Shown here one piece after another: positions 43,328 through 54,468 of a DNA stretch of 64,000 nt. Numbering within the stretch: the first letter of the stretch is position 1; each line of letters opens with the position of its first letter. A program made the translations under genes and the position numbers. Source of the DNA: Bipolaris cookei (Eukaryota; Ascomycota; Dothideomycetes; Pleosporales; Pleosporaceae); the NCBI GenBank assembly GCA_002286855.1, contig NRSV01000002.1:802152-866151 (forward strand), given 5' to 3'. The notes beneath the pieces were generated by a model, which worked only from the letters and a program-made list of their open reading frames with translations, had not been told where the DNA came from and did not search any database.

Positions 43328-44203
43328 ATGGCTCTCAAGCGCATCAACAAGGAGCTCACAGATCTCGGTCGGTGCGTGGCATAGCCGCCCTTTCTCCCTC
43401 CCGGCACGAGGCTCGCACTTGGGCTCGCATGACGGCCGCCGGATTGCGGAGCACTGTAGCAAACAAGACGTAGCCTGCGTAGCCTCGAAGCCTTGCAGCC
43501 TCACAGCCTGGCACAGATACTGTTGAGACGTTTGGCTAACATGGCACTCGTAGTGACCCTCCCTCTTCCTGTTCAGCTGGTCCTATCGGAGATGATCTGG
43601 TACGTCACTCTTTGCACTCAGCACCCGTGCAAGGCGCCCCTGCCAACATGGCCGTGGGCAAGCAAACTGCGCTGGACACTGACATGCTGACTATCACTGC
43701 AGTTTCACTGGCAAGCAACCATCATGGGTCCTGTACGTCCGTCCCTGGATTATGCCACTCCCTAAGGCCTTTTTGGCCCGGCACGCCATCCCCTAGCACA
43801 TGCAGCAACTAACAAACGCAGGGTGACTCACCATATTCTGGCGGAGTCTTCTTCCTAGCGATCCATTTCCCGACCGACTACCCCTTCAAGCCCCCTAAGG
43901 TCAACTTCACTACCCGCATCTATCACCCCAACATCAACTCCAACGGCAGCATCTGTTTGGACATTCTGCGAGACCAGTGGAGCCCTGCTCTGACCATCTC
44001 AAAGGGTATGTGATTGGAGGATGACGACGTTTGGACGAGGTCATTGCTGACAGATTTTCCTAGTGCTGTTGAGTATCTGCTCGATGTTGACAGACCCGAA
44101 CCCTGACGACCCGCTTGTTCCCGAGATTGCACATGTGTACAAGACCGATCGATCTCGCTACGAATCGACGGCACGTGAGTGGACCAGGAAGTATGCCATC
44201 TAG
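43328..44203 (+). CDS. UBC4: Ubiquitin-conjugating enzyme E2 of the UBC4/UBC5 (UBE2D) class
   Basis: E2 enzyme that takes ubiquitin from E1 as a thioester and passes it on with E3 ligases for turnover of short-lived and abnormal proteins. Exons 43328-43371, 43554-43599, 43703-43732 (30 nt), 43822-44005 and 44064-44203 give exactly 147 residues, the size of Ubc4. Class features are ALKRINKEL at the N-terminus, the HPN motif (IYHPNIN), active-site Cys85 in NGSICLDIL, WSPALTISK and the C-terminal end WTRKYAI. All phases close. The gene converges with the poly(A) polymerase-like gene, with about 310 bp between their stops. Confidence 0.96.
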
Positions 44204-44512
44204 AGAGAGGAGAGTAGAGTAGGAAGGGGAAGCAGGAGAGCATCTTTTTGTCAGGATCTGCTATGGGATACAACGAGTGTGAGGAAGGATGATCATCAAG
44301 AACACATACCTTTTGCGGCATGGTGATTGAGGGGAGTTTTCTGTTCTACGACATGCATGCTGGATGGGTTTCATAGTACTTGCTGTCAAGACGCTTAGCA
44401 GAACAGGTGCATTTCTCTTTGTGCTACACATGAATGTTTATTTTTGATGTGACATGGGCAATGCTAACAAGGCAGGGTGGGTTGTTTGATTAAAAAAAAG
44501 GCGGTAGTATTG
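44204..44512. terminator. Convergent 3' regions
   Basis: 309 bp between converging stop codons. The run AATGTTTATTTTTG near 44432 and an A run at 44493-44500 are the only candidate 3'-end signals. No gene is seen. Confidence 0.3.
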
Positions 44513-46586
44513 TTATATGGCAGAAATCTGTTGCTCTTGCAGAGGCTTATCGGACTTGACACTATGTATGCTGGCCCGATGAGGGGCCATGTGTTTGTAG
44601 TCGGACTCGACCTTTTTATCTGCGTCTCTGATTGCCTTTGCCATTGCAGCCAGGGACTTTTGTTCCTGGGCCTGTAGGCGCTTGCCGTAATCCTGCAGCT
44701 TCTCGCGGGGCTTGTAGTTGAGCATGTAGGAAGGGCCGACGAGCGGGCCGAGCAGGGATGGTCGCGTGTTCTTCTTGATGTCATCGACCAGCTGGCTGTG
44801 CAGGTGGGCAAACGTTGCCTGGACATGCTTGATGGCTATGCCTTTCCGGCCGAGGTCGTTTGTCTCGTCGGCCGGGTCGCGCAGGCAGAGCACGTATGTA
44901 GGCAGGGGTTTCATCGTTCCGTTCTAATGGGCACGCACATTGTCAGCAGGTCCGAACCCGGATGCCAGGGTATATAATAGTGGGGAGGGGAGAGGGCTTC
45001 ATCTTACATTGAGTTTTTCTCTAATTGGCTTGCTGACGACGAGGTGTTGCGTCTTGTCGAATAACTCTACGGGGTCAATTGAGATACCGTATTTCGTAGT
45101 GTCGAGGTCGCGGTAAAAACTGAGGAAATTGAGGAGCGCACCAGCTGCGTCTTGTCGTTCGTGGGGTGCATGCTTTATGCTGGCCACTAACATCATGAAG
45201 ATAGAGTATGATCCGAAGCCACCCCGAAAGACGTCTGACAAGCCGCGGATATCGAAGATGGTCTTGACTACGTAGTACAGCCTGCGCAGGTAGGGAATCT
45301 CGCCCATGTACTGGTTCATCATGGCGCTGGACAATGATGTGTCGTTGGACAAGACAATCTGGACGTCCACGCCCGAGTTGCGGTCTTGGGCGGAGATGAG
45401 GGGGTAGCGGGCGTGACGGAGAGTAGATAAAAAGTATGCTTTGTGGGTTTTAAAAGTGCGATGAAACAGGTTAAGAAGAACTTTGAGTCTTCTGTTTTGC
45501 TCCTTCTTTGCCGGTGGTAGTCTGTCTATGGTAGGATCGGCGACCCATGATGGTTGCATAAGACGAAAGTCGATGTCTGAGGTAGCAAAAGCCACGCCAT
45601 TGCGTTCCGAGCCGAAGACTTGGACGTCGTAGTTTGGCGAGACCTCTTGTACATGTTTGCGCACTTGCTGAATGATGTGTTGCCTGGCTATCCGCTCAGC
45701 GTCTTTGGGAATGGTGTATTTGTAGAATTTCTCGATTTCCTTATTTAGCCTGGAATGTCTTGTCAGAGGGATGGTTTAGCATTACAGGTTGAGGCTGCAC
45801 CAACACGTCCATGGCCGATCTGTCCCGCTCAGTCTTATTTAGACACCACGGCAACGAACTCTCTTTGATATCTATTGTGCTGACCATGGGCTGGACAGCA
45901 ACGCCCTTGTACTCCTTTGACTGTGCAAACGCGTCTCTTGCTGTAGCCAACAGCTTCTCGGGATTAGTGAGCGAGGCTTCCCGGCGGGTGTAATTTGCTA
46001 CTTTGTTCTTGGCAATTGATACTTGGGCCTTGTCTGGCAGCCACTGTCCTTTGACTGTGGTCATCTTCCTTATGTGGGGTGCCGGCCCTGCACTGGGCTT
46101 TTCTATTGTTCGTTGCGCCTCGGCCTCGGACTGCTGGGCGCCATTGTCCTCTTGGGAATTTGCAACCACCTCACTGGTAGTTGCGCCGTTGTCGAGGTCC
46201 TGTTGCGTGGGTCCGGTCGCAGTCGAGGAAAAACGCTGTGGTAGGTGGGGACCGACAAAATGTTCCCACAAGGCAATTGACGGGGTGAAGCGGTTATGGG
46301 CGCGGCATATCAGGCGTGCGCGCGAGTGCTGCATAGGGAGACAGGCAGCGGGGGCAGCGGGCAACAGCAAGGGAATGATGGCGGTAGGTGTGCAGTGGGT
46401 GGGTGAATTGAAACACGATATGCACAACTGCTGGCGCGCTGCCAGGGCACTAGTCCTGTTTTGGCGAACAGGCACTCCCGCGGCATGGGGTGTGGCTGCT
46501 GGGGGGCATGCTGGCCATTGCCGGCCCAACATTGGCTGCATCTGGGTGCGACATTTGTATCGCAAAGTCGCCAGAATAGCATCCAC
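44513..46586 (-). CDS. Non-canonical poly(A) polymerase / terminal nucleotidyltransferase-like protein, probably mitochondrial
   Basis: DNA polymerase beta-type nucleotidyltransferase fold. Exons 46586-45786, 45739-45008 and 44923-44513, 647 residues from the first ATG. The catalytic motif GS followed by DxD is clear (FGSERNGVAFATSDIDFRL), with a third acidic position in SGVDVQIVL. FRGGFGSYSIFMMLVASI matches the PAP-associated helix. The extended N-terminus is low in complexity. A second ATG at 46334 starts MQHSRARLICRAHNRF, ending near PQRFSSTA, an almost textbook mitochondrial presequence, so this may be the true start. The first intron's acceptor (AAG at 45740) was chosen for phase and is less certain. 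Role is inferred: RNA 3' tailing, perhaps in mitochondria. Divergent from TPS2. Confidence 0.8.
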
Positions 46587-47273
46587 ATAGTACTACTACA
46601 CCCACCCTAGTCCCAGCGTCGTCCACGCCGCTCCACCGGCTGCACATGTCAAGGCCCACCTGTGCATTGCCATATGAAAATGGCCTGACATCATGTTGAC
46701 CGGGCCAGCAAACCTTTGCAGAGCGGTCAAGCTGGCGGCGCGCGTGTCGAAGCTCGACCACGATGGGAATGCAGCAGCTCAGCAGCCACTGTGTGCCCTG
46801 GTCCCCCGGCTCCAACGTCACAGCCGTGGTTGGTGGGGCATGAACCATCCCACCGCCAGCCAGCTTTTCTCCCCCCATTGCCCTCGTCGGGCTTCTGTGA
46901 GCTTCTCAACACATCCGCCGCCTCTGTTGACTCCCTCTCGTCCTCCCAGAGCCTCTTGTTTGCCTTGCTGTGACTTGCACAATCTGCCCCGCGCCAGTGG
47001 CATAGCCCTTGGTACGTCCCCACCACCGCGCGCCTCCCTCTCTCCCTCCGCTATCTCTGCCATACCACCACCACAGATAGCCGCCAAAGTGAGGTTTTGT
47101 GCCCTGCAGCGTGCCTCGTGTCGTCTGCCTCGTCAACCGTGTTCTCCTATCTGCCGATAACCCATACAACCTCAAATCACCCAACCGCAATCCTTCTGGC
47201 CTTACCAGCCCTCGTAGCTTATCCATATCTAACCCTTTGATATAGTGCAACAGGTACTCAGCCTACAATCGCC
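46587..47273. promoter_or_regulatory. Bidirectional promoter of the nucleotidyltransferase and TPS2 genes
   Basis: 687 bp with CT-rich sequence toward TPS2. A possible 5'-UTR intron runs from GTACGTCCCC (about 47013) to CACAG (about 47078), without a clear branch site. I found no stress-response CCCCT element in the part read. Confidence 0.35.
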
Positions 47274-50200
47274 ATGAGCGCCCCGACAGATGCCGCCGAT
47301 GGCAAGCCCGAGCGACCTCCAATCGCTTCCCAACAAAGCACTCACCCCGCACTCCATCCCGACATCACCAGCGTACCCGTCACCCCCGGCGTCCACCTCT
47401 CTGGCAAGACGGCCTACTTTGACGAGTCCGCCGACAAGAAAGAGGACAGCAGCCTGCCCTTTGATCCCGAGACGGCCACGCCCGGGCCCTCGTGGAGCGC
47501 AAATTCATACTTCTCCAACCAGCAAAGAGCCGACGGTGCGGAGTCCCAGGCAGAGAAGGCAGCAGGCGCGCAAACTGGGGAAGAAGTCAAGAGTAAGCTG
47601 AGCGATATTCCTGGCTCAGCCCCCAAGCACAACCTGGCAGACGTCGATCCGCGTGCTGCGCATCCTGGCCTCAATCTCAGCGGCCGTGTCATCAGTGCGA
47701 CTTTCGCCATACCCTACACTATCGGTTACTCTCCAGACAATGACTGGGAGCTCAAACCGCGACGAGGGACCTCTGCCCTTTTTGATTCATTCTCCTACCT
47801 TGCCTCCACCTCGTCGCCTTGGAACCACACGCTTGTCGGATGGACGGGAGAGATCTTGCATGCCACGTCGGCCGCCGCCACGGCTGCGCAGACGCCCACG
47901 AATAAGGCTGCCGCGCCCATTCCCGTTGACCCCAAGAATCCGAATCAGGCGAACCAAGTCTCGAACGGCTTTCGAATCGGCCCTGACGACCGAGGGCGAC
48001 TGGAAAAGCAGCTCGAGCGCGACCACGGCGGCAAGATTGTGCCAGTCTGGCTCGTCGACGAAGTAGATGATGGCAAGGATGAATACATTCTTAAGAGCCA
48101 AAGCCATTGGAGGACCTATGCTGAGCACGAGCTCTACACACTGTTCCATTACAAGCAGAACGAGCCAGCCGATGGGCGTGCAGCGCGGAAATCGTGGGCC
48201 GACTACTACCGCATGAACAGACTATTTGCAGACCGAATCCTCGAAATCTACAGTCCAGGAGACATTGTCATGGTACACGATTTTTACCTCATGCTTCTGC
48301 CAAGTTTGCTCCGCCAACGTCTGCCAAACATCTACATTGGCTTCTATCTTCACATTCCTTTCCCCAGTAGCGAGTTCTACCGCTGTCTTAGTAGACGCAA
48401 AGAGGTTCTCGAAGGTGTGCTAGGCGCCAATATGATTGGTTTTCAGTCGTACAGCTACGCACGGCACTTCTCCTCTTGTTGCACTAGGATTCTAGGCTTT
48501 GATTCGTCATCTGAAGGCGTTGACGCCTATGGCGCTCACGTAGCCGTAGACGTCTTTCCCATTGGCATCAATGCGGTTTCGACACAACGGCAAGCATTTG
48601 ACGATCCAGAAATCGACGAAAAGGTCAAGGGCATTAGAGAAATGTATGCGGGCAAGAAGCTCATTGTCGGCCGTGACAGGCTGGATGCGGTCCGTGGAGT
48701 GGTGCAAAAGCTCCAGGCTTTCCAACTCTTCCTAGAAAAGTACCCAGAGTGGCAGGGAAAAGTAGTTCTTATCCAGGTCACTAGTCCCAGCGGTCTCCAC
48801 ACAGACAAGAGTGACGGTGCGCAAGAAAAGGTCGTCAACAAGATTTCGGATTTGGCAGCCAAGATCAACGGCACGTACGGTACTCTGGACTTTACGCCTG
48901 TCCGTCACTTCCCGCAGTACCTTTCTCGTGAGGAATACTTTGCTCTGCTCCGAATCGCAGACATTGGTCTCATTACCAGTGTACGTGACGGTATGAATAC
49001 GACAAGCATGGAGTACATCATCTGTCAAAAGGACAACCACGGCCCTCTTATTCTATCCGAATTCTCTGGAACGTCAAGCTCCCTCGGCAGCGCAAGTCAC
49101 ATCAATCCGTGGGACATGAGCGGAGTAGCCGATGCCATCAATAAAGCGCTCAAGCAGGACGAAGCAGAGCGTGCACAGATACACGCACAGCTTTACAAGC
49201 ACGTTGTAGAGAACAATGTTCAGGCGTGGACCAATAACTACTTGAAGAGACTGATGACGAACCTATCGTCATTTGACCAGACTTTTGCTACACCAGCGCT
49301 GGACCGGGCTAAGCTTCTGTTCCAGTACCGGCAGGCAAAGAAACGACTGTTCATGTTCGACTACGATGGCACTCTGACACCCATTGTCAAGGACCCACAA
49401 GCAGCTATCCCGTCTGACCGCGTCATCCGAACTCTGAAGACACTGGCAGCCGACCCTACCAATGCCGTCTGGATCATCAGTGGCAGAGACCAGGCGTTCT
49501 TGGACGAGTGGATGGGCCACATTCCCGAGCTTGGTCTCAGCGCTGAGCACGGTAGCTTCATGCGGCCTCCACGGTGTCAGGAGTGGGAGAACCTAGCCGA
49601 GACGACGGATATGACTTGGCAAACGGAGGTCCTCGACATCTTCCAGCACTACACGGAGAGAACACAGGGTAAGGTCGCTTTTGTGCATGATGGGACCACG
49701 TTTTACTGACCGAGTCGACAGGTTCGTTTGTGGAGCGCAAGAAGATTGCACTGACCTGGCACTATCGCCGGGCCGACCCCGAGTACGGTGCATTCCAGGC
49801 ACGTGAATGCCAGAAGCATCTCGAGAGGACCGTAGCCAAGAAGTACGAGGTCGAGGTGATGACGGGCAAAGCCAACCTCGAGGTTCGTCCAAGGTTTGTC
49901 AACAAGGGAGAGATTGCCAAGAGGCTCGTCGAGGAGTATGGCGAAGGGCCCGGGAAAGCGCCCGAGTTTGTTCTCTGCATGGGCGATGATTTCACAGATG
50001 AAGGTTTGTCTTGTGCCCCTAATGGAACTGCTCATTTGCTGACCATGCTGGCAGACATGTTCCGATCGCTGCGCCAGTCGAAGCTGCCCACGGATCATGT
50101 GTTTTCAGTGACTGTTGGAGCGAGTTCGAAGCAGACTCTGGCGAGCTGGCATCTTGTTGAGCCGTCTGATGTGATTTCTGTAATTTCGCTGCTCAATGGC

Positions 50201-50275
50201 TCAGCGGATGCAGGCAATGTTGGGGCGGTGGCGATTGTAGATGGGTCGGTGCCCGAGTCGCGTGTGGTGCCTTAG
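47274..50275 (+). CDS. TPS2: Trehalose-6-phosphate phosphatase with TPS-like domain
   Basis: Dephosphorylates trehalose-6-phosphate to trehalose, the fungal stress protectant, as part of the trehalose synthase complex in the cytosol. Exons 47274-49668, 49722-50003 and 50055-50275, 965 residues. A disordered N-terminus of about 130 residues is followed by a glycosyltransferase family 20-like domain (DIVMVHDFYLMLLPSLLRQR, FYLHIPFPSSEFYRCL, VTSPSGLHTDKSDGAQEKV, TSVRDGMNTTSMEYI). The HAD phosphatase domain then starts with FMFDYDGTLTPI (about 690), whose first Asp is the nucleophile, and continues through WIISGRDQAFL and MGDDFTDEDMF (about 905). The full HAD set supports phosphatase; the synthase part may be structural as in yeast Tps2. 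Confidence 0.93.
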
Positions 50276-51376
50276 GAACGCTTTGCGTAAAGGGGGGGGT
50301 TGGCATTTTGTGGTGGAGCACGGAGCATGGCAGAAGATTAGACGTACATAAGAAATTTACAGCATCAAGGTTGCGTGGCGTCTGGCTATGGCCCGCAGTT
50401 ACAGCGAGGACAGCAGCAGTGAGTCAAGAGGCGCATGTTGTGTGTATTGGCTTGACAGACAAGTGTCTGGTTTGGGTGAAGAGGTTGCAGACCGGACATG
50501 GATGAGGTGCCGTCGGGAGCGTTGGAAGAGGCGGCGAAGCGAGCCCCTTGGGACGAGCGTCAGCACTGGAGCCAAGCAAGTGGGTAGTTGGCGGCATCGG
50601 TTGTGTCTGTGTCTGGAACCCCCCAGTCTTCCACGTGAAGGGCCTGACTCGGCAGCCACCAACCCTCTGTCCGGCCATGCGGGTGATGATCGTCCATTTA
50701 TCCTTTCGTCCCGAAGCATTGCGCAACATCTCATGTTCGCAGCCTGTCTCCAACTCCCTCTGCCATGCCACGCAGGAACCGTCGCTTGCCATGGCGAAAA
50801 AGACGGACGCTGCAACACGGCCACTCGGCCACAGCGGCCCAGGGCTCACTAAGCTTCGACACCGGAACTCCTTCTACTATAGGCTTGGTCTGTCTGCGTC
50901 TTTCGGCTTCACTAGCCCGTATTCATCATACTTGGCCTTCGAGAACCGACATTGCATGAAACCTGGAACGCCTAGTCCTCCTCCCGTGCCCCAACAACGG
51001 CACCTGAGCACTTACGTCCGTTACCAGCCATTTCTCTCTCTTTAACCATATCGCCGGCCCTACCGTGCCCCGGATTTCGTTTGCTCGCTCTTCCACTTGA
51101 CGCAATCCTACCCTTTTTTTCCCTAGCAAATACACCCACCGGAAGTGCACCGTCGAAGCCGCCAATTGATTTGTCCCAATCTTCCTACATACCCACATCA
51201 CTTTGATACACCACCTGCATCATCCAAACAGGGACGCGGTCGTCAAGTGGGTTCCAACATCTTATCCGTGCCACGTTTTGCACTACATCTTGCTCCTTGG
51301 TATTCCTCGACTTCACACACAACACTTCTCGGCGCAACTATCGTCAGCCACGATAAACTCTACACAAAACTTCAAC
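50276..51376. other. Intergenic and 5' leader, 1.1 kb
   Basis: 3' end of TPS2 followed by the promoter of the small gene at 51377. Frames in this stretch have no family signal. The last 250 bp are C/A-rich with many CAC/ACA, like fungal 5' leaders. Confidence 0.4.
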
Positions 51377-51709
51377 ATGGGTATCTTCGAGAAACTCCAA
51401 GCTCGTATGTCTCGCCTCGGCTCGCTTTGCTTCATATGAACCCCGTTTTGTCGTGGAGCGTCTTATCAGCATTGAGATGACTAACATCTACGTCCAGGCC
51501 TTGAGCTGCACCGCCTCGAGCAGCGCTATACGCGCCGCGAGAAGCGCACTACCTTCATCAGCGAAGCGCAATATGTAGACGGCGAATACGTTTATGCTTC
51601 GTCGCCTTCTTCCGCGAAGTCGTCAAGCACCATCAATAGCAAACGTTTCAGCGTCATGCCTTCCATACGGATAAAGGAAATTGGTCGCATGGGCACCGGA
51701 CGATCTTAA
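51377..51709 (+). CDS. Small 79-residue basic protein, conserved-looking, function unknown
   Basis: Two exons, 51377-51404 and 51498-51709, joined by a 93-nt intron with a GTATGT donor and GTCCAG acceptor; phases close to 79 residues. The protein starts MGIFEKLQARLELHRLEQRY and continues TRREKRTTFISEAQYVDGEYVY, then a Ser-rich stretch and a basic end (PSIRIKEIGRMGTGRS). The N-terminal half is a charged helix. Codon bias, splice sites and the ATG context (aacATGgg) support a real gene. I have a general memory of similar short proteins in filamentous ascomycetes but cannot assign a function. It is easily missed because each exon is short. Confidence 0.7.
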
Positions 51710-54468
51710 ACGGCTTGTATGCGCAGTGCGCTACATCGCCTTTAATACATGGACGACAATGTCGTGGCATTCTGGCCGTCCAAAAAAAACACTACTATGC
51801 TGTGGTGCTCGGGGAAGATGCTGTACAACGTTCTACAAAGTTATGTGCTCTTGCTGTACAAAAGCTAGAGCTCACCTGTGTCGAACCCCTAGGGTCTCGC
51901 AACACATGCAGGGAAAACTAAACAAACCAAACCCCCGAAACTACAAAGAAAACCACCATGATCCACTCAACACGCAACGACATTTAACGGCAGAATATAC
52001 CAAACATCGACGAACCGGACAAGAGCGACAGACCAGATGGGCGCGCGGTTTTCCACATACAACAAAAGAGGCTGGTCCACTTGACGTCGATAACGCTTCA
52101 CTCTTTTGATCCCCCCCATTATTTTTCTTTTTATTCCTTTACCAATGTCTTCCACTTGTACCTATCCAACCGACCTTTGTTCACCCATTTTCCTTCTTTC
52201 TTATATTTTTCTCTATGTTCAAAAAATACAGTTTGTAGCTTAGCTTTCTACTTTGCTAACTATCTGAGGGAACACGGGAAATGGGAAAAGTGTCCTTATT
52301 TTCCGCTCCTTGTTTTTTCTTTTTTTTTGTTTCTCGAGCTGGTAACCTTTTCATCACTCTTTATTTAGAAGAAGAAAAGTGTTTTGGCATATGATGAGTA
52401 GTTGTTCAGGTGGAAGTGGGGTTCCCTCGGTTTGATATTTGTTTTTGAGGAACCCTGAGGATGCAATATACCTAACTTCTTGTTTTTTTCTTGAAAAAAT
52501 AAATAAATTATATATTAAATTTTCCGCTGTGGATGTATGTGCGTGATGCAGACTTGCTTTTCTTGTGTAGTGACTTACTCGCATAGTGCATATCGCTTTT
52601 TGCTGCCCCAGATGGTTTTTTTAGGATGCATTGCTTGGTGGTAATTATAAGTACCATGCTAAGATTTACCATATTCTCTACTTTTTGTTTATCAGGAAAT
52701 ATGCGGGAATCCTTGTGCATGGCGATAATGGGGCGGGAAAGGAGGAAATAGGGTTAACCTTCCCTCCCGCCCTCATTCTAACAAGTGAATGTAGAGACCA
52801 AATCTAAGTACTCACACTGGAACACTATACGTGCAATTACTCAACTCCAAGTATCCCACAAACATAAGCATACAAGTACACACTTCTCAGCACAACTGAA
52901 CATACAATTCCATCACTCTTGCAAACGCCTCCAGCGCCTGCAATCCTCTATACTGCCTACCACATCGAGTTCATAGCTACTCCTAGCTACGCGCATATAC
53001 AGCCCAGACATGTGCATAAATGATACGATCAATGGCTTCTCCTCTTATCAAGAGGACAGCATAGTAATCACAAAGTCACATATATCGATTCGTCACATGT
53101 ACACGCAACGTAGTCGCTGTTACCCACAAGTCCATCCACACCCCCGTACTAAAAAATAATAATAATCCTCCTTCACCTTTTTTTTAGGGGAGGGAAAATC
53201 CACCTGCTAAGATAGAGCAATACATTCACCCACAGCATATAGTAAAGTCACTCAACAATGCAACAAAGATCAACAAAAGAGAGTTAGTAAGTCTATGTAC
53301 TACCTGCTTCCTTGACACATCGGTGTATACTAGACGTAGATGTAAAATGCATGCACGAGTATGCGGATATTGCCTCACCTGCTCTTTCTCTTTTCTCCCT
53401 TCTTCTCCCCTTTTACCTGTTTTGCCCCCTCTTTTCCCTTATCTCTCTCTACCCGCATCCTTCATGTTTCCACCACCTGTTGAATATGCACTCACCTTCC
53501 CGTTCACTACTTCCTGCTCGGGAGTGAGCAAGCTCGCATCTCCAACGGTACACACTATGCACCTACCCACGCAACCCCATCCCACGAGAAGGAAAAGATA
53601 CACATGTTGCATCGACGCTTGCCATGCACATGCAAGTGGTGGTGTTTGCAAATCGGTGTGTGACTAGCGTTGAGCGTCTGCGGAGATAAGATAAGTCTGG
53701 AAGACAGAGAAAAGACGAGAAATGAGATCAAAAAAACGGGAGAGAAGAAGGGGGTAATCGTAAGATGGGTAGAGGGGGGGCGATGTGTGTAATAAGATGC
53801 GTATCTTATGGGGTTGTAGTGTGTGGGGGGGGGGGAGAGGAGGGAAAGGGGCAAGGCCAAGAAACGTGAAAAAGCAATGCTGAACTGGTAAAGAAAAAGC
53901 AAAGATAGTATAGTAAAGTTAGTAGTTGCATAACCACCAAACATACATATGTCACCTTTGAAAAGCAAGAGAGGCACATACACGGAGAAAAATAAAGGCC
54001 AATACAACATATTGCCAAGTATATCTATGCAAAAGACTATCTCAACAAACAACGGGGAAGAAGAAAAAGGGGTATCTTTCAATCTATACAATGCTTTGCT
54101 TGCTTGCTTTACAACAAGCGGCATGCGAAATAGAAAGGGAGGGGAATATACGAACTGCATGAAAGCAGATGCAAAAAAAACACGTCTAGATCCTTCATGC
54201 CCACCCATTTTTTTTTGAAAAACAAATAAACAAGCCCAACAAGTGCGAGTAAAAAAGAGAACGAATGCAAACATCCAAGGGGACTTCCGCCAGAAAACGC
54301 CCAAAATATGATAATAATGATGTATGAACAAAACAACCGTCTGGGGAAAGAATTATGCGGATTCCCCTTTTTTTAAATTAGGAGTCGTAACGAAGGTCGT
54401 TAAAGCCAGATATTGAACCTGGCATGTGCGCGATCGAGAAAAAAAGACGAAGAAAAGCGAGACGCGGT
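51710..54468. other. Gene-free region, 2.8 kb, T/A-rich
   Basis: No gene is supported. Simple runs include T runs (about 52318-52329, 53169-53176), a G run (53825-53834) and CT-rich sequence (53370-53460). Long frames on the minus strand (to 54331) are hydrophobic by composition of T-rich DNA, not membrane proteins. Confidence 0.5.

Noticed and set aside
53555..54331. 258-codon hydrophobic minus-strand frame resembling a membrane protein
   Set aside because: Phe/Ser/Leu-rich translation of A/T-rich simple DNA; ragged pattern without conserved motifs or a plausible start.
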